In this document: one piece after another, positions 1-10,556 of the stretch | How positions within the stretch are numbered: the stretch's first letter is position 1 | Layout: every line of letters starts with the position of its first letter | NCBI GenBank assembly: GCA_024281825.1 | Contig: JAMWZY010000003.1 | Coordinates: 220,587 to 284,586, forward strand | Reading direction: 5' to 3' | DNA from: Nitrosomonas sp. | GTDB taxonomy: Bacteria; Pseudomonadota; Gammaproteobacteria; Burkholderiales; Nitrosomonadaceae | DNA: 64,000 nucleotides | The notes under the pieces: model-generated | Seen by the model: only the letters and a program-made list of their open reading frames with translations | Told to the model about the DNA's origin: nothing | The model's database searches: none | Position numbers and translations under genes: made by a program

Positions 1-2741
1 ACATCATCCGATGCATTGGCAGAAACCGTCACTGACGTACCTGCAACAGTAACACCCGAGATCGGCGCAGATATTGAAACGATTGGCTGGGTATTATTGA
101 CGGTAATCGATTGAGAGAATCTATTATTCGTTTCGTTTAATTCAGCAAAACGATTCACATCATCGACAAATGCCATTATGGTATGCGTGCCATTCGGAAT
201 AACATAAGCTCCCCCTTTGGTACCAATTGTAACGGAGGCTCCAGCAGCCAAAGGACCTGCCACTGACCCCCAGGTTTTCCAAACACCATCTACAAAATAA
301 CCGACACCTACCGTTACTCCGGCAGGAGTGGCCTCAGTGCCCTGATTCTGTACAGTGCTTGTGAAGATACCGTCAGCATAGGAAAGCTGAGTAACAACCA
401 CATCGGGAAGGGGAGCCGACACACCGTTGCTTACAGTGACAGTGATCGAGCTTTTTGAGGTATTACCAGCAGCATCTCGAGCCACTGCTTCAATGGTATG
501 AGGTCCATTGCTGACTGCAGTACTATCCCAAACTATTGAATATGGCTCTGTAGCATCTTCACTAAGAGGGTAGCTGCCGGTAACTGAAAACTGCACGCCA
601 GCCACACCCACATTATCAGTTGCATCAGCCGATAGCGTAACCGAAGTCCCTGAAACAGTAACTCCATTTGCAGGAGCCGTGATTGATACAGTGGGTGGCG
701 TAGTATCCGTTATACCTCCGGTAACTTCCTGAGACAATTGATTGTTGTCGTTATCAAGCTCCGCAATTTTTTTACCATCATCTACATAAGCAGTCGCCGT
801 GAATGTTCCAATGGGAATAAAATAAGGATCCCCTTTGGTACCAATCGTAACAGATGCTCCCGCGGCCAACGGTCCCCACACAGCACCCCATGTCCTCCAA
901 ACATTATTAACAAAATATCCAACACCTACAGTCACTCCAGCCGGTGTTGCGGCAGTACCTTGATTTTTTACCGTGCTAGTAAAAATACCGTTGGCATAGG
1001 AAAGCTGTGTTACGACCAGGTCGGAAAGAAGGATGCTATTATTGATTGTTATATTAACGCTTGAACTTGTCGTCAAATTCCCGTCCGTATCTCTTGCAAC
1101 AGCGGTAAGCGTATGCTGACCGTCAACCACGGCCGTACTATTCCATGCGATACTGAAGGGCGGCGTGGTATCCTCTGCACCAATATTGACGCCATCCAAT
1201 TTAAATTGAACCCCTGCCACACCTACATTATCCGATGCTTGTGCAATAATATTGACCGAAGCGCCTGCAACAGTCGCATTATTTTCTGGCGAGACTAACG
1301 ATACAGTCGGTAAAACACCAGCATCGACCTTGATAAATTTAGCAACTGATGGAACCCCGTCCGCGTTTAAAATGAAAAGCATATAATAGCCAGGCGGTGC
1401 AATATTAGGGCTACTGGGGGCTGAGATATCTAATCCATCCGTAGTTACTGAGAAATTAAGCTCATTAATAACCTGCCCCATATTAAAGGCATGCGTTACC
1501 GAACCGATTCTCAACACCGTAACTTTAGCTATAGAAGCAGCATCTGGCGTATTAATAAAGAATGATGTGCCATACGCTACACTGGCAGGAGCAGAAGTAA
1601 TGGTAGGTCTGGCCCCTCCTTTAAATAGATAGGGTGGTGAATATATTTCAATCTCTGGATGATTATTACCACCAGTACTAAAAACTCTTCCATCGGGTAA
1701 AAGCAACGCCGTAGAATGATAAATACGTGGAATACCTGTACTACTTGCCATCGTAGTCCATTGCTCGGTAGCTGGATCCCATAATTCAGCTGCATCGACA
1801 TGTCCCGCTGGATCATTGAATCCAATTGAAGACGTACCACCCGTAACCAAAACCTTACCATCGGGCAATAGTGTTGCATTGAGTTGACGTCGTGGAAATT
1901 GCATTGGATCGACATTGCGCCAACTCGGTGATGATTGATTGAGATCAATCACTTCGGCCGAATTTTTCGGCGGTCCTTGATCTCCCCCCATTACCAGTAT
2001 CTTACCCGGCGCATACATGACGGCAGAACCGTAGTCACGGTATCCTCCCGCTCTTGTCGCCACAAAACTCCACGAACCCGTACCAGAAGTATTCAGATAA
2101 CGCGTTGTAGGCGACGAACCTGCGTAAAATATTTTGCCATTCGGCGCCAAAAACATTCTTGGATAATCATCTAGCTGGATTTGGGCACCGGTTAAATTGC
2201 GCCATGTTCCTGTTGCCACTTCGAACACTTGTGGCAGTGTATTAACGCCAATGGTGGTATCAATATCACCGGAAATCGTAAGTACATCTCCATTAGCCAG
2301 AACCGTAGTTGTTGGGTACCAACGCCCCGCATTCATATTGGGCAGCGCAGTCCAGGTATCAGTTAAGTAGTTGTATTTCGAGGCATTGGGTAATCCTACG
2401 AAATTAGAAATATGCCCACCTGCCAAAAACAGCGAGCCGTCCGCCAATGATACGTGTCCCACACAAAACAGATCGTAACCAGGCTTCGCTAAGCTAATTA
2501 AACTGTTATCAGAGGGATCCCAGCTCCTAGGGTCATCGCCCGATATCCCGCTATCACCAGGCCATATCATGACCTTCCCGTTAGGCAGCAAATTCGCATG
2601 AACTGGAAAGTATGGCAGTGACGGCGTAATCAGGTTCCATTCGCCAAGTGTGTCAGATGTAGCTTGAGCTATCCTGGCAAATCCACTAGCAATCAAAGTG
2701 ATAAAGATAAAAAAAGTAGTGATCAAAACTCTGTTAAGCAT
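1..2741 (-). CDS. Secreted galactose/glyoxal-oxidase-like copper radical oxidase with CARDB and Ig-like tail (partial)
   Basis: Reads leftward from ATG (2741-2739) and is still open at base 1, so the C-terminus is missing. Residues 1 to about 26 form a signal peptide ending near AQA. About 30-360 is a kelch-type propeller and about 365-465 a galactose-oxidase-like early-set domain (DUF1929 type). The cofactor residues of AA5 copper radical oxidases can be placed: Cys93 in LFCVGH and Tyr142 in RWYPT for the Tyr-Cys crosslink, Tyr341-His342 in RIYHS, and His417 in VTHAFN. This predicts oxidation of an alcohol or aldehyde to give H2O2 outside the cytoplasm; the substrate is unknown. After the enzyme come alternating Ig-like (SDNVGVAGVQFKLDG) and CARDB (DLVVTQLSYANGIFTS) modules, two of each visible, suggesting surface or matrix attachment. 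The motif match is strong; activity is inference. Confidence 0.82.
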   Translation of the reverse strand, partial: MLNRVLITTFFIFITLIASGFARIAQATSDTLGEWNLITPSLPYFPVHANLLPNGKVMIWPGDSGISGDDPRSWDPSDNSLISLAKPGYDLFCVGHVSLADGSLFLAGGHISNFVGLPNASKYNYLTDTWTALPNMNAGRWYPTTTVLANGDVLTISGDIDTTIGVNTLPQVFEVATGTWRNLTGAQIQLDDYPRMFLAPNGKIFYAGSSPTTRYLNTSGTGSWSFVATRAGGYRDYGSAVMYAPGKILVMGGDQGPPKNSAEVIDLNQSSPSWRNVDPMQFPRRQLNATLLPDGKVLVTGGTSSIGFNDPAGHVDAAELWDPATEQWTTMASSTGIPRIYHSTALLLPDGRVFSTGGNNHPEIEIYSPPYLFKGGARPTITSAPASVAYGTSFFINTPDAASIAKVTVLRIGSVTHAFNMGQVINELNFSVTTDGLDISAPSSPNIAPPGYYMLFILNADGVPSVAKFIKVDAGVLPTVSLVSPENNATVAGASVNIIAQASDNVGVAGVQFKLDGVNIGAEDTTPPFSIAWNSTAVVDGQHTLTAVARDTDGNLTTSSSVNITINNSILLSDLVVTQLSYANGIFTSTVKNQGTAATPAGVTVGVGYFVNNVWRTWGAVWGPLAAGASVTIGTKGDPYFIPIGTFTATAYVDDGKKIAELDNDNNQLSQEVTGGITDTTPPTVSITAPANGVTVSGTSVTLSADATDNVGVAGVQFSVTGSYPLSEDATEPYSIVWDSTAVSNGPHTIEAVARDAAGNTSKSSITVTVSNGVSAPLPDVVVTQLSYADGIFTSTVQNQGTEATPAGVTVGVGYFVDGVWKTWGSVAGPLAAGASVTIGTKGGAYVIPNGTHTIMAFVDDVNRFAELNETNNRFSQSITVNNTQPIVSISAPISGVTVAGTSVTVSANASDD

Positions 2742-3011
2742 AATGTAATGACGTGCTCTCAAATGAATGACTTCCAATTTGGGGTTTGTCTAAAAGATTG
2801 CTTTAATATTCCTACACTTTGTAATGAATATGATTGAGAAATATCAAACCTCTTATTAATGCGCAGGATAACTGAAAACGCAGTCACTTAACTCTAACGA
2901 AGTGGTAACAACGGCCAAAGAAATATTCATAAAACACAAGCGGATTTTATACGCCAGCAACATAGCATTTGTTCCCAGCTTGACTAGTAAATATGCTCGA
3001 GATTATCGAAC

Positions 3012-4151
3012 TTAATTTAACAAAGCGTTATCATTCTTTAATCTAAAAATTCGAAGCGGTATTTGCTCATCATGTAGATGCCCTTCAGGATTCATGGATT
3101 CATCGTAACCAACCGCACTGACGGCTCCTTTGGAATTAATAGCAATCGCATGAACAAGAACAAAACCTGAATTCGCAGGTAATAAGTCATTCAAATCCAT
3201 CATTCCATCTTTGCTTGTCCATATAAATGCATGCTCTCTACTGTTTCCGCCTTCTGAATAACCCACCACATCACCTTTAGCATTGATACCTAAAGCTTTA
3301 CTTGATACTCGACCGGTAAGCACGCCGAGGCTTTTGATGGTTTTTGCTCCCTTGGGCCAAAGCACTGCGCGATGCCTTTCTGCGTCACCGGAAGTTCCAA
3401 CGACATCTCCTTTATTGTTAATGTCGGAAGGCACACTCCAAACATCACCTGGAAGCATCCCTAAATCCATCACATTTTTCCCAGTTGCGCTTTTCCACAA
3501 CACTGCACGATACCCGAAATTAAAATCACAAGTACCTGCGATGTCTCCAACATTATTAATAACAAGCGCCCGACATGCATTGCTACCTTGCAGTTTTGCC
3601 AACACTTCCACTTTACCCGCAGAATCCCACGTTACAGCTCTAACCCCACCAGCACCGCTCGACCACCCTACCACCTGCCCCAAACTGTTGACAGCGATGG
3701 CCGCACTACTATTATCACCAGGCGGCAGCCCCAGAAGAACACTACTACCATCACCAAGCGAACGAAAAGCTCTCATGCCAGTTTCGGTATTTGTCGAGCC
3801 AACCACTTGACTGTCATCATTAATACCAAGGGCAACGCTGTAATCGCTATTGGGGCGAGGCTGCACAATGCTACGTTCCCCTCCGTCTCCCCAAATTGCT
3901 CCTTTAGGTCCTTTCTTCCCTCTTTTAATGGTTCCAACAATATCTCCACTATCGTTGGCTGCTCGCACGATATGTGTTGCCCCTACCGGTAGTTCGCCGA
4001 TTTGTTCAATAGTGTAAGAAGTCCTGGCAGCTTGACTCGGATTAGCGGATATCCCAAAGATCCCAGCAAAAAATAATGGCATTAGGACAATTTGAAGAAG
4101 TAATGCTGAAAAAAATGCATTGAATCTTTTTTTTCTACGAAGTAAAAACAT
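3012..4151 (-). CDS. Secreted HAF-repeat protein
   Basis: This 379-residue protein starts at ATG 4151. A basic N-terminus (FLLRRKKRF) and a hydrophobic stretch to about residue 40 (NPSQAA) form a signal peptide. The body is a series of about 45-residue repeats with the core INxxGDVVGxS followed by RAxLW (for example DINNKGDVVGTS, GINAKGDVVGYS, VNSLGQVVGWS). This is the pattern of the extracellular HAF repeat family, probably a beta-propeller-like fold. No catalytic motif is visible and the function is unknown. It lies 270 bp downstream of the oxidase-like gene on the same strand, so the two could be expressed together as exported proteins, but the gap makes a shared transcript uncertain. No C-terminal anchor or sorting motif is seen. 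Confidence 0.75.
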   Translation of the reverse strand: MFLLRRKKRFNAFFSALLLQIVLMPLFFAGIFGISANPSQAARTSYTIEQIGELPVGATHIVRAANDSGDIVGTIKRGKKGPKGAIWGDGGERSIVQPRPNSDYSVALGINDDSQVVGSTNTETGMRAFRSLGDGSSVLLGLPPGDNSSAAIAVNSLGQVVGWSSGAGGVRAVTWDSAGKVEVLAKLQGSNACRALVINNVGDIAGTCDFNFGYRAVLWKSATGKNVMDLGMLPGDVWSVPSDINNKGDVVGTSGDAERHRAVLWPKGAKTIKSLGVLTGRVSSKALGINAKGDVVGYSEGGNSREHAFIWTSKDGMMDLNDLLPANSGFVLVHAIAINSKGAVSAVGYDESMNPEGHLHDEQIPLRIFRLKNDNALLN

Positions 4152-4411
4152 GACTGGAACACTTATTTACAATAGATTGAAAAATGGCGTAATAACGAAT
4201 TTCTAGTGAGGTCTTTGCAAAAAAATCTTTTATCAATTCAACCGACTATTTTTATTAACTAAATTTCTTGAAATTGTGATTCTTCGTGTTTTCGCAGTGT
4301 GTTATAAAAAAATAATAATGTCAAACGATACTCATTATTGGGGGAGAATTTTGCACGATCAAAATCAAAAGTGCGTTCATTGCTTAGTAGCAGGTCAGAA
4401 AAAAGATACAA

Positions 4412-4443
4412 AAAAAGCACGCCATTCTCATGGCGTGCTTTTT
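4412..4443 (-). terminator. Rho-independent terminator after hppA
   Basis: A 13-bp inverted repeat, 4412-4424 pairing with 4431-4443, has the core GCACGCCA/TGGCGTGC and a 6-base loop. It is flanked by an A-run on the left and a T-run on the right, so it can act in both directions. It lies just after the hppA stop codon on the minus strand. Confidence 0.8.
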
Positions 4444-4457
4444 TTCATTAAAAAATA

Positions 4458-6518
4458 CTACAGAAGCGGTATGATTAATAACGCAACGATGTTGATAATT
4501 TTAATCAACGGATTAATTGCAGGACCAGCCGTATCTTTATAAGGATCGCCCACGGTATCACCCGTTACCGAAGCTTTGTGAGCATCGCTACCTTTGCCAC
4601 CAAAATGACCATCTTCAATGTATTTTTTGGCATTGTCCCAAGCACCACCACCAGTGGTCATGGAAATCGCAACAAACAAACCAGTCACGATCGACCCCAT
4701 TAATACTCCACCCAGTGCTTGAGGACCCAAAATGATACCCACCAATAATGGAATCAATACCGGCAGCAACGAAGGAGTCATCATTTCCTTAATCGCTGCT
4801 TTGGTCAGCATATCAACTGCTTTTGAATAATCCGGTTTGCTGGTTCCTTCCATAATGCCTGGAATTTCTTTGAATTGGCGGCGCACTTCTATCACCACCG
4901 ATCCAGCGGCACGGCCTACCGCTTCCATTGACATTGCGCCAAACAGATAAGGAATCATACCGCCGATAAACAAACCAATGATAACCATGTGATTGGACAA
5001 ATCAAAAGTCAGCGCATGCCCGGCATGCTCCAAAGCGTGAGTATAGTCAGCGAATAAAACCAGTGCGGCCAAACCTGCCGAACCAATCGCATAACCTTTA
5101 GTTACCGCTTTGGTGGTATTTCCAACTGCATCCAAAGGATCGGTAATCGCCCGGACAGAATCAGGCATTTCCGACATCTCAGCGATACCACCTGCATTAT
5201 CAGTGATTGGACCATAAGCATCCAAGGCAACGATAATACCCGTCATCGACAACATAGCTGTCGCTGCAATCGCGATTCCATATAAACCTGCCAACGCATA
5301 GGCTAATATGATACTCAAGCAAACTGCCAATACGGGCGCGCCTGTTGCACGCATTGAAACGCCGAGACCTGCAATGATATTGGTCGCATGTCCTGTCGTT
5401 GACGCTTCCGCAATGTGTTGTACTGGATGATATTCGGTCGACGTATAGTATTCGGTAATAACCACCATCAAACCAGTTAGAATCAGGCCAATTGCCGCTG
5501 CCAAAAATACACGCAAGATTAACATGCCGCCAGTAATATCCGTACCGTCAACGGTCAGTGTCATGCCGCTCATAAACCAAATGGTAATAGGCAAATAAGC
5601 CAGCAGAGCAATTCCGCCAGCAACCGCCAACCCACGGTACAAGGCATTCATAATGGTGCCACCCTCACGCATTTTGACATAGTAGCAACCAACAATCGAT
5701 GCAACGATCGACACTGCGCCTAACATCAATGGATAAGTCACGGCACTAAGCGCATCGGTTGTAAATAACAAGGCACCCAGAATCATGGTAGCAATGATGG
5801 TCACCGCATAAGTTTCAAACAAATCGGCCGCCATTCCTGCGCAATCCCCTACGTTATCCCCTACGTTATCAGCAATCACCGCAGGGTTGCGTGGATCATC
5901 TTCAGGAATACCCGCTTCGACCTTACCCACCAAATCAGCGCCTACGTCGGCTCCCTTGGTAAAAATACCCCCACCCAAACGAGCAAAAATCGAAATTAAT
6001 GAACCGCCAAATGCAAAGCCGATTAAAGGTTTAATAATATCGCTGACAGCCATGTCAGAACCTGCAGCATTATCAAATAGCATCGCGGTATATCCAGCAA
6101 CACCGAGTAAACCCAGTCCCACTACCAGCATACCGGTAACTGCACCACCGCGGAAAGCAATCGCTAATGCCTCATTCAATCCAGTAGTCGCAGCTTGTGC
6201 CGTGCGGACATTCGATTGTACTGACACGTTCATGCCCAGAAAACCTGCGGCGCCAGATAGGAAAGCGCCGAGTGCAAAACCAACGGCTGTATCCCAACCC
6301 AATGCAAGCCACAAGGCAGCAAACAAAACGACACCCACAATACCAATTGTAGTGTATTGACGTTTCAGATATGCAGATGCACCTTGTTGAATGGCTAATG
6401 CAATTTCTTGCATACGCTGATTACCGGTCGATTGAATGTAAATACCCCTGATCCATACACCACTGAATACAAGGGCCAAAATCGCACTCAATATTGCGAT
6501 AGTTAAACCAATAGACAT
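4458..6518 (-). CDS. hppA: Membrane-bound proton-translocating pyrophosphatase
   Basis: Integral membrane pump that hydrolyses pyrophosphate and exports H+. The protein has about 16 hydrophobic segments. The diagnostic PPi/Mg-binding stretch [13 protein letters not shown] with [19 protein letters not shown] is intact. At the K+-dependence site the motif is GNTTKA with Lys470, where K+-dependent enzymes have Ala, so this is predicted to be the K+-independent H+-pumping type. The start is set at ATG 6518 ([10 protein letters not shown], 686 aa) because GGAG at 6528-6525 lies six bases upstream; the frame is also open back to a TTG at 6530. It is the last gene of adk-pfp-hppA and ends at a strong terminator. 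The likely role is recovering energy from PPi released by biosynthesis and, with Pfp, coupling PPi to glycolysis or gluconeogenesis. Confidence 0.95.
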   Translation of the reverse strand: MSIGLTIAILSAILALVFSGVWIRGIYIQSTGNQRMQEIALAIQQGASAYLKRQYTTIGIVGVVLFAALWLALGWDTAVGFALGAFLSGAAGFLGMNVSVQSNVRTAQAATTGLNEALAIAFRGGAVTGMLVVGLGLLGVAGYTAMLFDNAAGSDMAVSDIIKPLIGFAFGGSLISIFARLGGGIFTKGADVGADLVGKVEAGIPEDDPRNPAVIADNVGDNVGDCAGMAADLFETYAVTIIATMILGALLFTTDALSAVTYPLMLGAVSIVASIVGCYYVKMREGGTIMNALYRGLAVAGGIALLAYLPITIWFMSGMTLTVDGTDITGGMLILRVFLAAAIGLILTGLMVVITEYYTSTEYHPVQHIAEASTTGHATNIIAGLGVSMRATGAPVLAVCLSIILAYALAGLYGIAIAATAMLSMTGIIVALDAYGPITDNAGGIAEMSEMPDSVRAITDPLDAVGNTTKAVTKGYAIGSAGLAALVLFADYTHALEHAGHALTFDLSNHMVIIGLFIGGMIPYLFGAMSMEAVGRAAGSVVIEVRRQFKEIPGIMEGTSKPDYSKAVDMLTKAAIKEMMTPSLLPVLIPLLVGIILGPQALGGVLMGSIVTGLFVAISMTTGGGAWDNAKKYIEDGHFGGKGSDAHKASVTGDTVGDPYKDTAGPAINPLIKIINIVALLIIPLL

Positions 6519-6610
6519 AAAAAGCTCCAATTAAAGTCAGACCACATAAAATAATATGCAGAATCTTGGCCTAAAAAATCCCACATTATTAAACACTTAC
6601 TCAAAACCAA

Positions 6611-6645
6611 GAACGCAAGAACGTATTTTATCTGTTCTTGCGTTC
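6611..6645 (-). terminator. Perfect 12-bp hairpin between pfp and hppA
   Basis: GAACGCAAGAAC (6611-6622) pairs perfectly with GTTCTTGCGTTC (6634-6645) across an 11-base loop. There is no clear U-tract, so it may be a weak terminator, an attenuator or an RNA stabiliser at the 3' end of pfp. Its position suggests that pfp and hppA are not simply cotranscribed. Confidence 0.5.
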
Positions 6646-6740
6646 AACGTACATGAAATTTAACGAATTTAGATTTGCTACCTAATTAGCTAGCATTCCT
6701 AAGTTGATGTCATATTGAACAGTCACGCCTACTGTCACAG

Positions 6741-8000
6741 TTAAAGTTTGAATTCCGCTAATTTCTTAGCAACCGCAACACTTTTCAATCTTACATAATC
6801 GGGCAAACCGTCTTTATACGGTGGATAATCCTCACCTTCGATGAGTGGTAGTAGATATTCGCGACAAGCTTGGCTAATACCAAAACCATCTTCACTGATA
6901 TAATTTGCTGGCATCATTTTTTCCACATTGGCTACTTCAGACAGCTTCGCCATACCCACCGACCACTTATAAGGTTTACTAGACTCACGAACAATCGTTG
7001 GCATGACGGAATTATGTCCCGCAAGTGCATATTCGACGGCAGCTTTACCCATTGCATACGCTTGCTCCACGTCTGTTTTCGATGCAATATGGCGCGCGGC
7101 ACGCTGCAAATAGTCTGCCACACCCCAATGAAATTTCAATGACAAGCCTTCTTTGATAATATTTGCCACAACCGGCGCAACACCACCCAATTGCGCATGA
7201 CCAAAAGCATCACGCAATCCTTGGTCTGCAAGAAAATTACCATCCTCTCCTTTAACTCCTTCCGATACTACGACTGAACAATAGCCATACTGTTTGACAT
7301 ATTGATCTACTTTAGCAAGGAATTTTGCTTTATTGAATGTAATTTCTGGAAAAAGAATAACAATCGGGATTTCACAATCCGGACTGGATGCCAAGCCACC
7401 AGCCGCCGCAATCCAGCCTGCATGACGTCCCATGACTTCTAGCACAAAAACCTTGGTTGAAGTTTTAGCCATACTTGCCACGTCAAAACTCGCTTCACGT
7501 GTCGATACTGCAATATATTTCGCAACGGAACCAAAGCCCGGACAGCAATCGGTAATTGGCAAATCATTATCCACTGTTTTGGGGACGTGAATCGCTTGTA
7601 TCGGATACCCCAGTGTGTCGGCCAATTGCGATACTTTCAAACAAGTATCTGCGGAGTCACCACCACCGTTGTAGAAAAAATAACCGATATTGTGCGCTTT
7701 GAAAACCTCAATCAACCGTTCGTATTCACGCCGATTCTGTTCCAAACTTTTGAGTTTGTATCGGCACGAACCAAACCCACCGGATGGAGTGTATCTAAGC
7801 CCCGCAATAGCAGCAGAAGACTCAGCGTTGGTATCAATTAAATCTTCCGTAAGCGCTCCGATAATACCGTTTCGACCGGCATAAACATTAGCGATTTTAT
7901 CCGAATGCTGACGGGCTGTTTCTAAAACACCTGCAGCAGAAGCATTAATGACAGCCGTAACGCCACCAGACTGTGCATAAAAAGCATTTTTACTAGCCAT
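6741..8000 (-). CDS. pfp: Pyrophosphate-dependent 6-phosphofructokinase
   Basis: A 419-residue PFK-superfamily enzyme that reversibly phosphorylates fructose 6-phosphate using PPi. The N-terminal nucleotide/PPi loop is AQSGGVTAVINA. The two specificity positions both point to PPi: Asp115 in NGGGDSADT, where ATP enzymes have Gly, and Lys141 in PKTVDNDLP, where ATP enzymes have Gly. Asp144 of TVDND is the catalytic base. MGRHAGW is the conserved substrate-binding segment. ATG 8000 is preceded by GGGAG. It sits between adk and hppA, so PPi supply and use are encoded together. Being reversible, it can serve both glycolysis and gluconeogenesis, useful in an autotroph without a classical PFK or FBPase; that is inference. 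Confidence 0.95.
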   Translation of the reverse strand: MASKNAFYAQSGGVTAVINASAAGVLETARQHSDKIANVYAGRNGIIGALTEDLIDTNAESSAAIAGLRYTPSGGFGSCRYKLKSLEQNRREYERLIEVFKAHNIGYFFYNGGGDSADTCLKVSQLADTLGYPIQAIHVPKTVDNDLPITDCCPGFGSVAKYIAVSTREASFDVASMAKTSTKVFVLEVMGRHAGWIAAAGGLASSPDCEIPIVILFPEITFNKAKFLAKVDQYVKQYGYCSVVVSEGVKGEDGNFLADQGLRDAFGHAQLGGVAPVVANIIKEGLSLKFHWGVADYLQRAARHIASKTDVEQAYAMGKAAVEYALAGHNSVMPTIVRESSKPYKWSVGMAKLSEVANVEKMMPANYISEDGFGISQACREYLLPLIEGEDYPPYKDGLPDYVRLKSVAVAKKLAEFKL

Positions 8001-8138
8001 ATTGTCTCCCTGACTGATTAAATTACAATTGAACTTGTTATTAATTTCCTAAGCTCGCACTCACATGAGTACTCAGTAACTTGGTTAATTGTTTGATTTG
8101 TGTCTATTGATCGTACAAGCCAAAAGCAAGTGAATTGG

Positions 8139-8876
<738 letters not shown>

Positions 8877-9011
8877 TTATATCGTAGGCAAACCAGATAC
8901 TCGAGTTTTTTGCCACATTATTTTCTGGCAAAATCAACTAAACGCATGGTAAGTCAAACTGATACCTCACAGGTTATGCGATAATTTGAACGACTTTTTA
9001 CAGGAAAAATC

Positions 9012-10043
9012 ATGGACGAAAACAGAAGCAAAGCGCTGGATGCAGCCCTGTCGCAAATTGAAAAACAATTTGGCAAAGGCTCCATCATGCGGTTGGGCGC
9101 AAATGATGTAGCCTATGATATACAAGTCGTTTCCACCGGTTCTTTGGGACTTGATATCGCATTGGGTGTCGGTGGACTGCCAAGAGGTCGGATTATCGAA
9201 ATATACGGACCCGAATCATCAGGCAAAACAACACTGACTTTACAAGTCATTGCTGAAATGCAAAAGATCGGAGGAACCGCTGCTTTCATTGACGCAGAAC
9301 ATGCACTAGATCCTCAATATGCACAAAAAATTGGCATTAATGTTAAGGAACTGTTGATATCGCAACCGGATAATGGCGAACAAGCGCTGGAAATCGCCGA
9401 TATGCTGGTACGCTCAGGTTCCGTGGATATCATTGTAGTGGATTCGGTGGCTGCGCTAACACCTCGTGCGGAAATCGAAGGTGACATGGGTGATCCGCAA
9501 ATGGGATTGCAAGCGCGCTTAATGTCACAAGCCTTACGTAAATTAACCGCCAATATCAAGCGCAGCAATACCATGGTCATTTTTATCAATCAAATTCGCA
9601 TGAAAATTGGCGTAATGTTTGGCAACCCTGAAACAACGACCGGAGGCAATGCGTTAAAGTTCTATGCATCAGTACGCCTAGACATCCGCCGAACTGGATC
9701 GATCAAAAAAGGCGATGAAGTGATAGGCAATGAAACACGTGTCAAAATCGTTAAGAACAAAGTCGCCCCACCTTTTAAACAAGCCGATTTCGATATTCTG
9801 TATGGCGAAGGTATTTCGCGTGAAAGCGAAGTAATTGAATTAGGGATTCTGCATAAAATCATTGACAAAGCAGGCGCTTGGTATGCCTATAAAGGTGAGA
9901 AAATAGGCCAGGGCAAAGATAATGTGCGAGATTACCTAAAAGAACATAAAGACCTGGCGCACGAAATTGAACAAAAAATTCGCACATTGGTGGGAATTAC
10001 AGAACCAAACACCCCAAACAAAGATAAAGCTACTGATGAGTAA
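9012..10043 (+). CDS. recA: Recombinase RecA
   Basis: ATP-dependent DNA strand-exchange protein and SOS coprotease, 343 residues. Walker A is GPESSGKTT at 66-74. The MAW-type N-terminus is replaced by [21 protein letters not shown]2-region sequence [28 protein letters not shown] is intact, and the C-terminus is acidic (DKATDE). ATG 9012 follows AGGAAAAATC. The TAA stop overlaps the recX ATG by one base (TAATG), so the two are translationally coupled. No convincing LexA operator is visible in the roughly 130 bases upstream. Confidence 0.98.
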   Translation: MDENRSKALDAALSQIEKQFGKGSIMRLGANDVAYDIQVVSTGSLGLDIALGVGGLPRGRIIEIYGPESSGKTTLTLQVIAEMQKIGGTAAFIDAEHALDPQYAQKIGINVKELLISQPDNGEQALEIADMLVRSGSVDIIVVDSVAALTPRAEIEGDMGDPQMGLQARLMSQALRKLTANIKRSNTMVIFINQIRMKIGVMFGNPETTTGGNALKFYASVRLDIRRTGSIKKGDEVIGNETRVKIVKNKVAPPFKQADFDILYGEGISRESEVIELGILHKIIDKAGAWYAYKGEKIGQGKDNVRDYLKEHKDLAHEIEQKIRTLVGITEPNTPNKDKATDE

Positions 10044-10516
10044 TGGCTGAGGTCAATGGTAAAACAACCTTAAAAACACGTGCGCTACGCTATCTAGCGC
10101 GACGGGAATACTCGCGACAAGAATTAATACAAAAGCTTTCGGTTTATGCAAATTCTATGAAAAATGAAGAACTAATGACGGCATTGGATGATTTGGAGCA
10201 AAAAGGATTTTTGTCAGCACAACGTGTAATTGAACAGACAACCCACCACCTAAGATCACGATATGGAAGTCAACGAATCATTCATGAATTAAAAGCCAAA
10301 GGCATTGATGCGCAATTGATTAATGACGTATTACCAACCTTGAAGGCCACTGAAGAAGAAGCCGCTTTGACTGTCTGGCAGAAAAAATTCGGTAAGCGAC
10401 CGATCACTACCGAAGAACGCGCTAAACAAATGCGATTTATGATGAACAGAGGATTCTCGACTGAAATCATCCGACAAATTTTGGTACAAGCCAGTGACTC
10501 GATAAACGAATACTAA
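10043..10516 (+). CDS. recX: Regulatory protein RecX
   Basis: A 157-residue inhibitor/modulator of RecA filaments. It shows the family's three-helix repeats: ALRYLARREYSRQELIQKL at the start, LDDLEQKGFLSAQRVIEQ in the middle, and GFSTEIIRQIL at the end. The start codon overlaps the recA stop (TAATG), which makes expression depend on recA translation. Length and position directly after recA are typical. Confidence 0.93.
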   Translation: MAEVNGKTTLKTRALRYLARREYSRQELIQKLSVYANSMKNEELMTALDDLEQKGFLSAQRVIEQTTHHLRSRYGSQRIIHELKAKGIDAQLINDVLPTLKATEEEAALTVWQKKFGKRPITTEERAKQMRFMMNRGFSTEIIRQILVQASDSINEY

Positions 10517-10556
10517 CCCATCATCAATTTCAATTTAATGATCAATAGAAATTTCT

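Noticed and set aside
3283-3992. Plus-strand frames over the HAF-repeat gene
   Set aside because: Shadows of the minus-strand gene, Ser/Pro/Thr-rich with no ribosome site.
4276-4542. 88-codon plus-strand frame
   Set aside because: Runs through the hppA terminator and into hppA antisense; not a gene.
8880-9011. Possible LexA box upstream of recA (CTGATACCTCACAG)
   Set aside because: Wrong length and poor match to CTGT-N8-ACAG; SOS control cannot be claimed from it.
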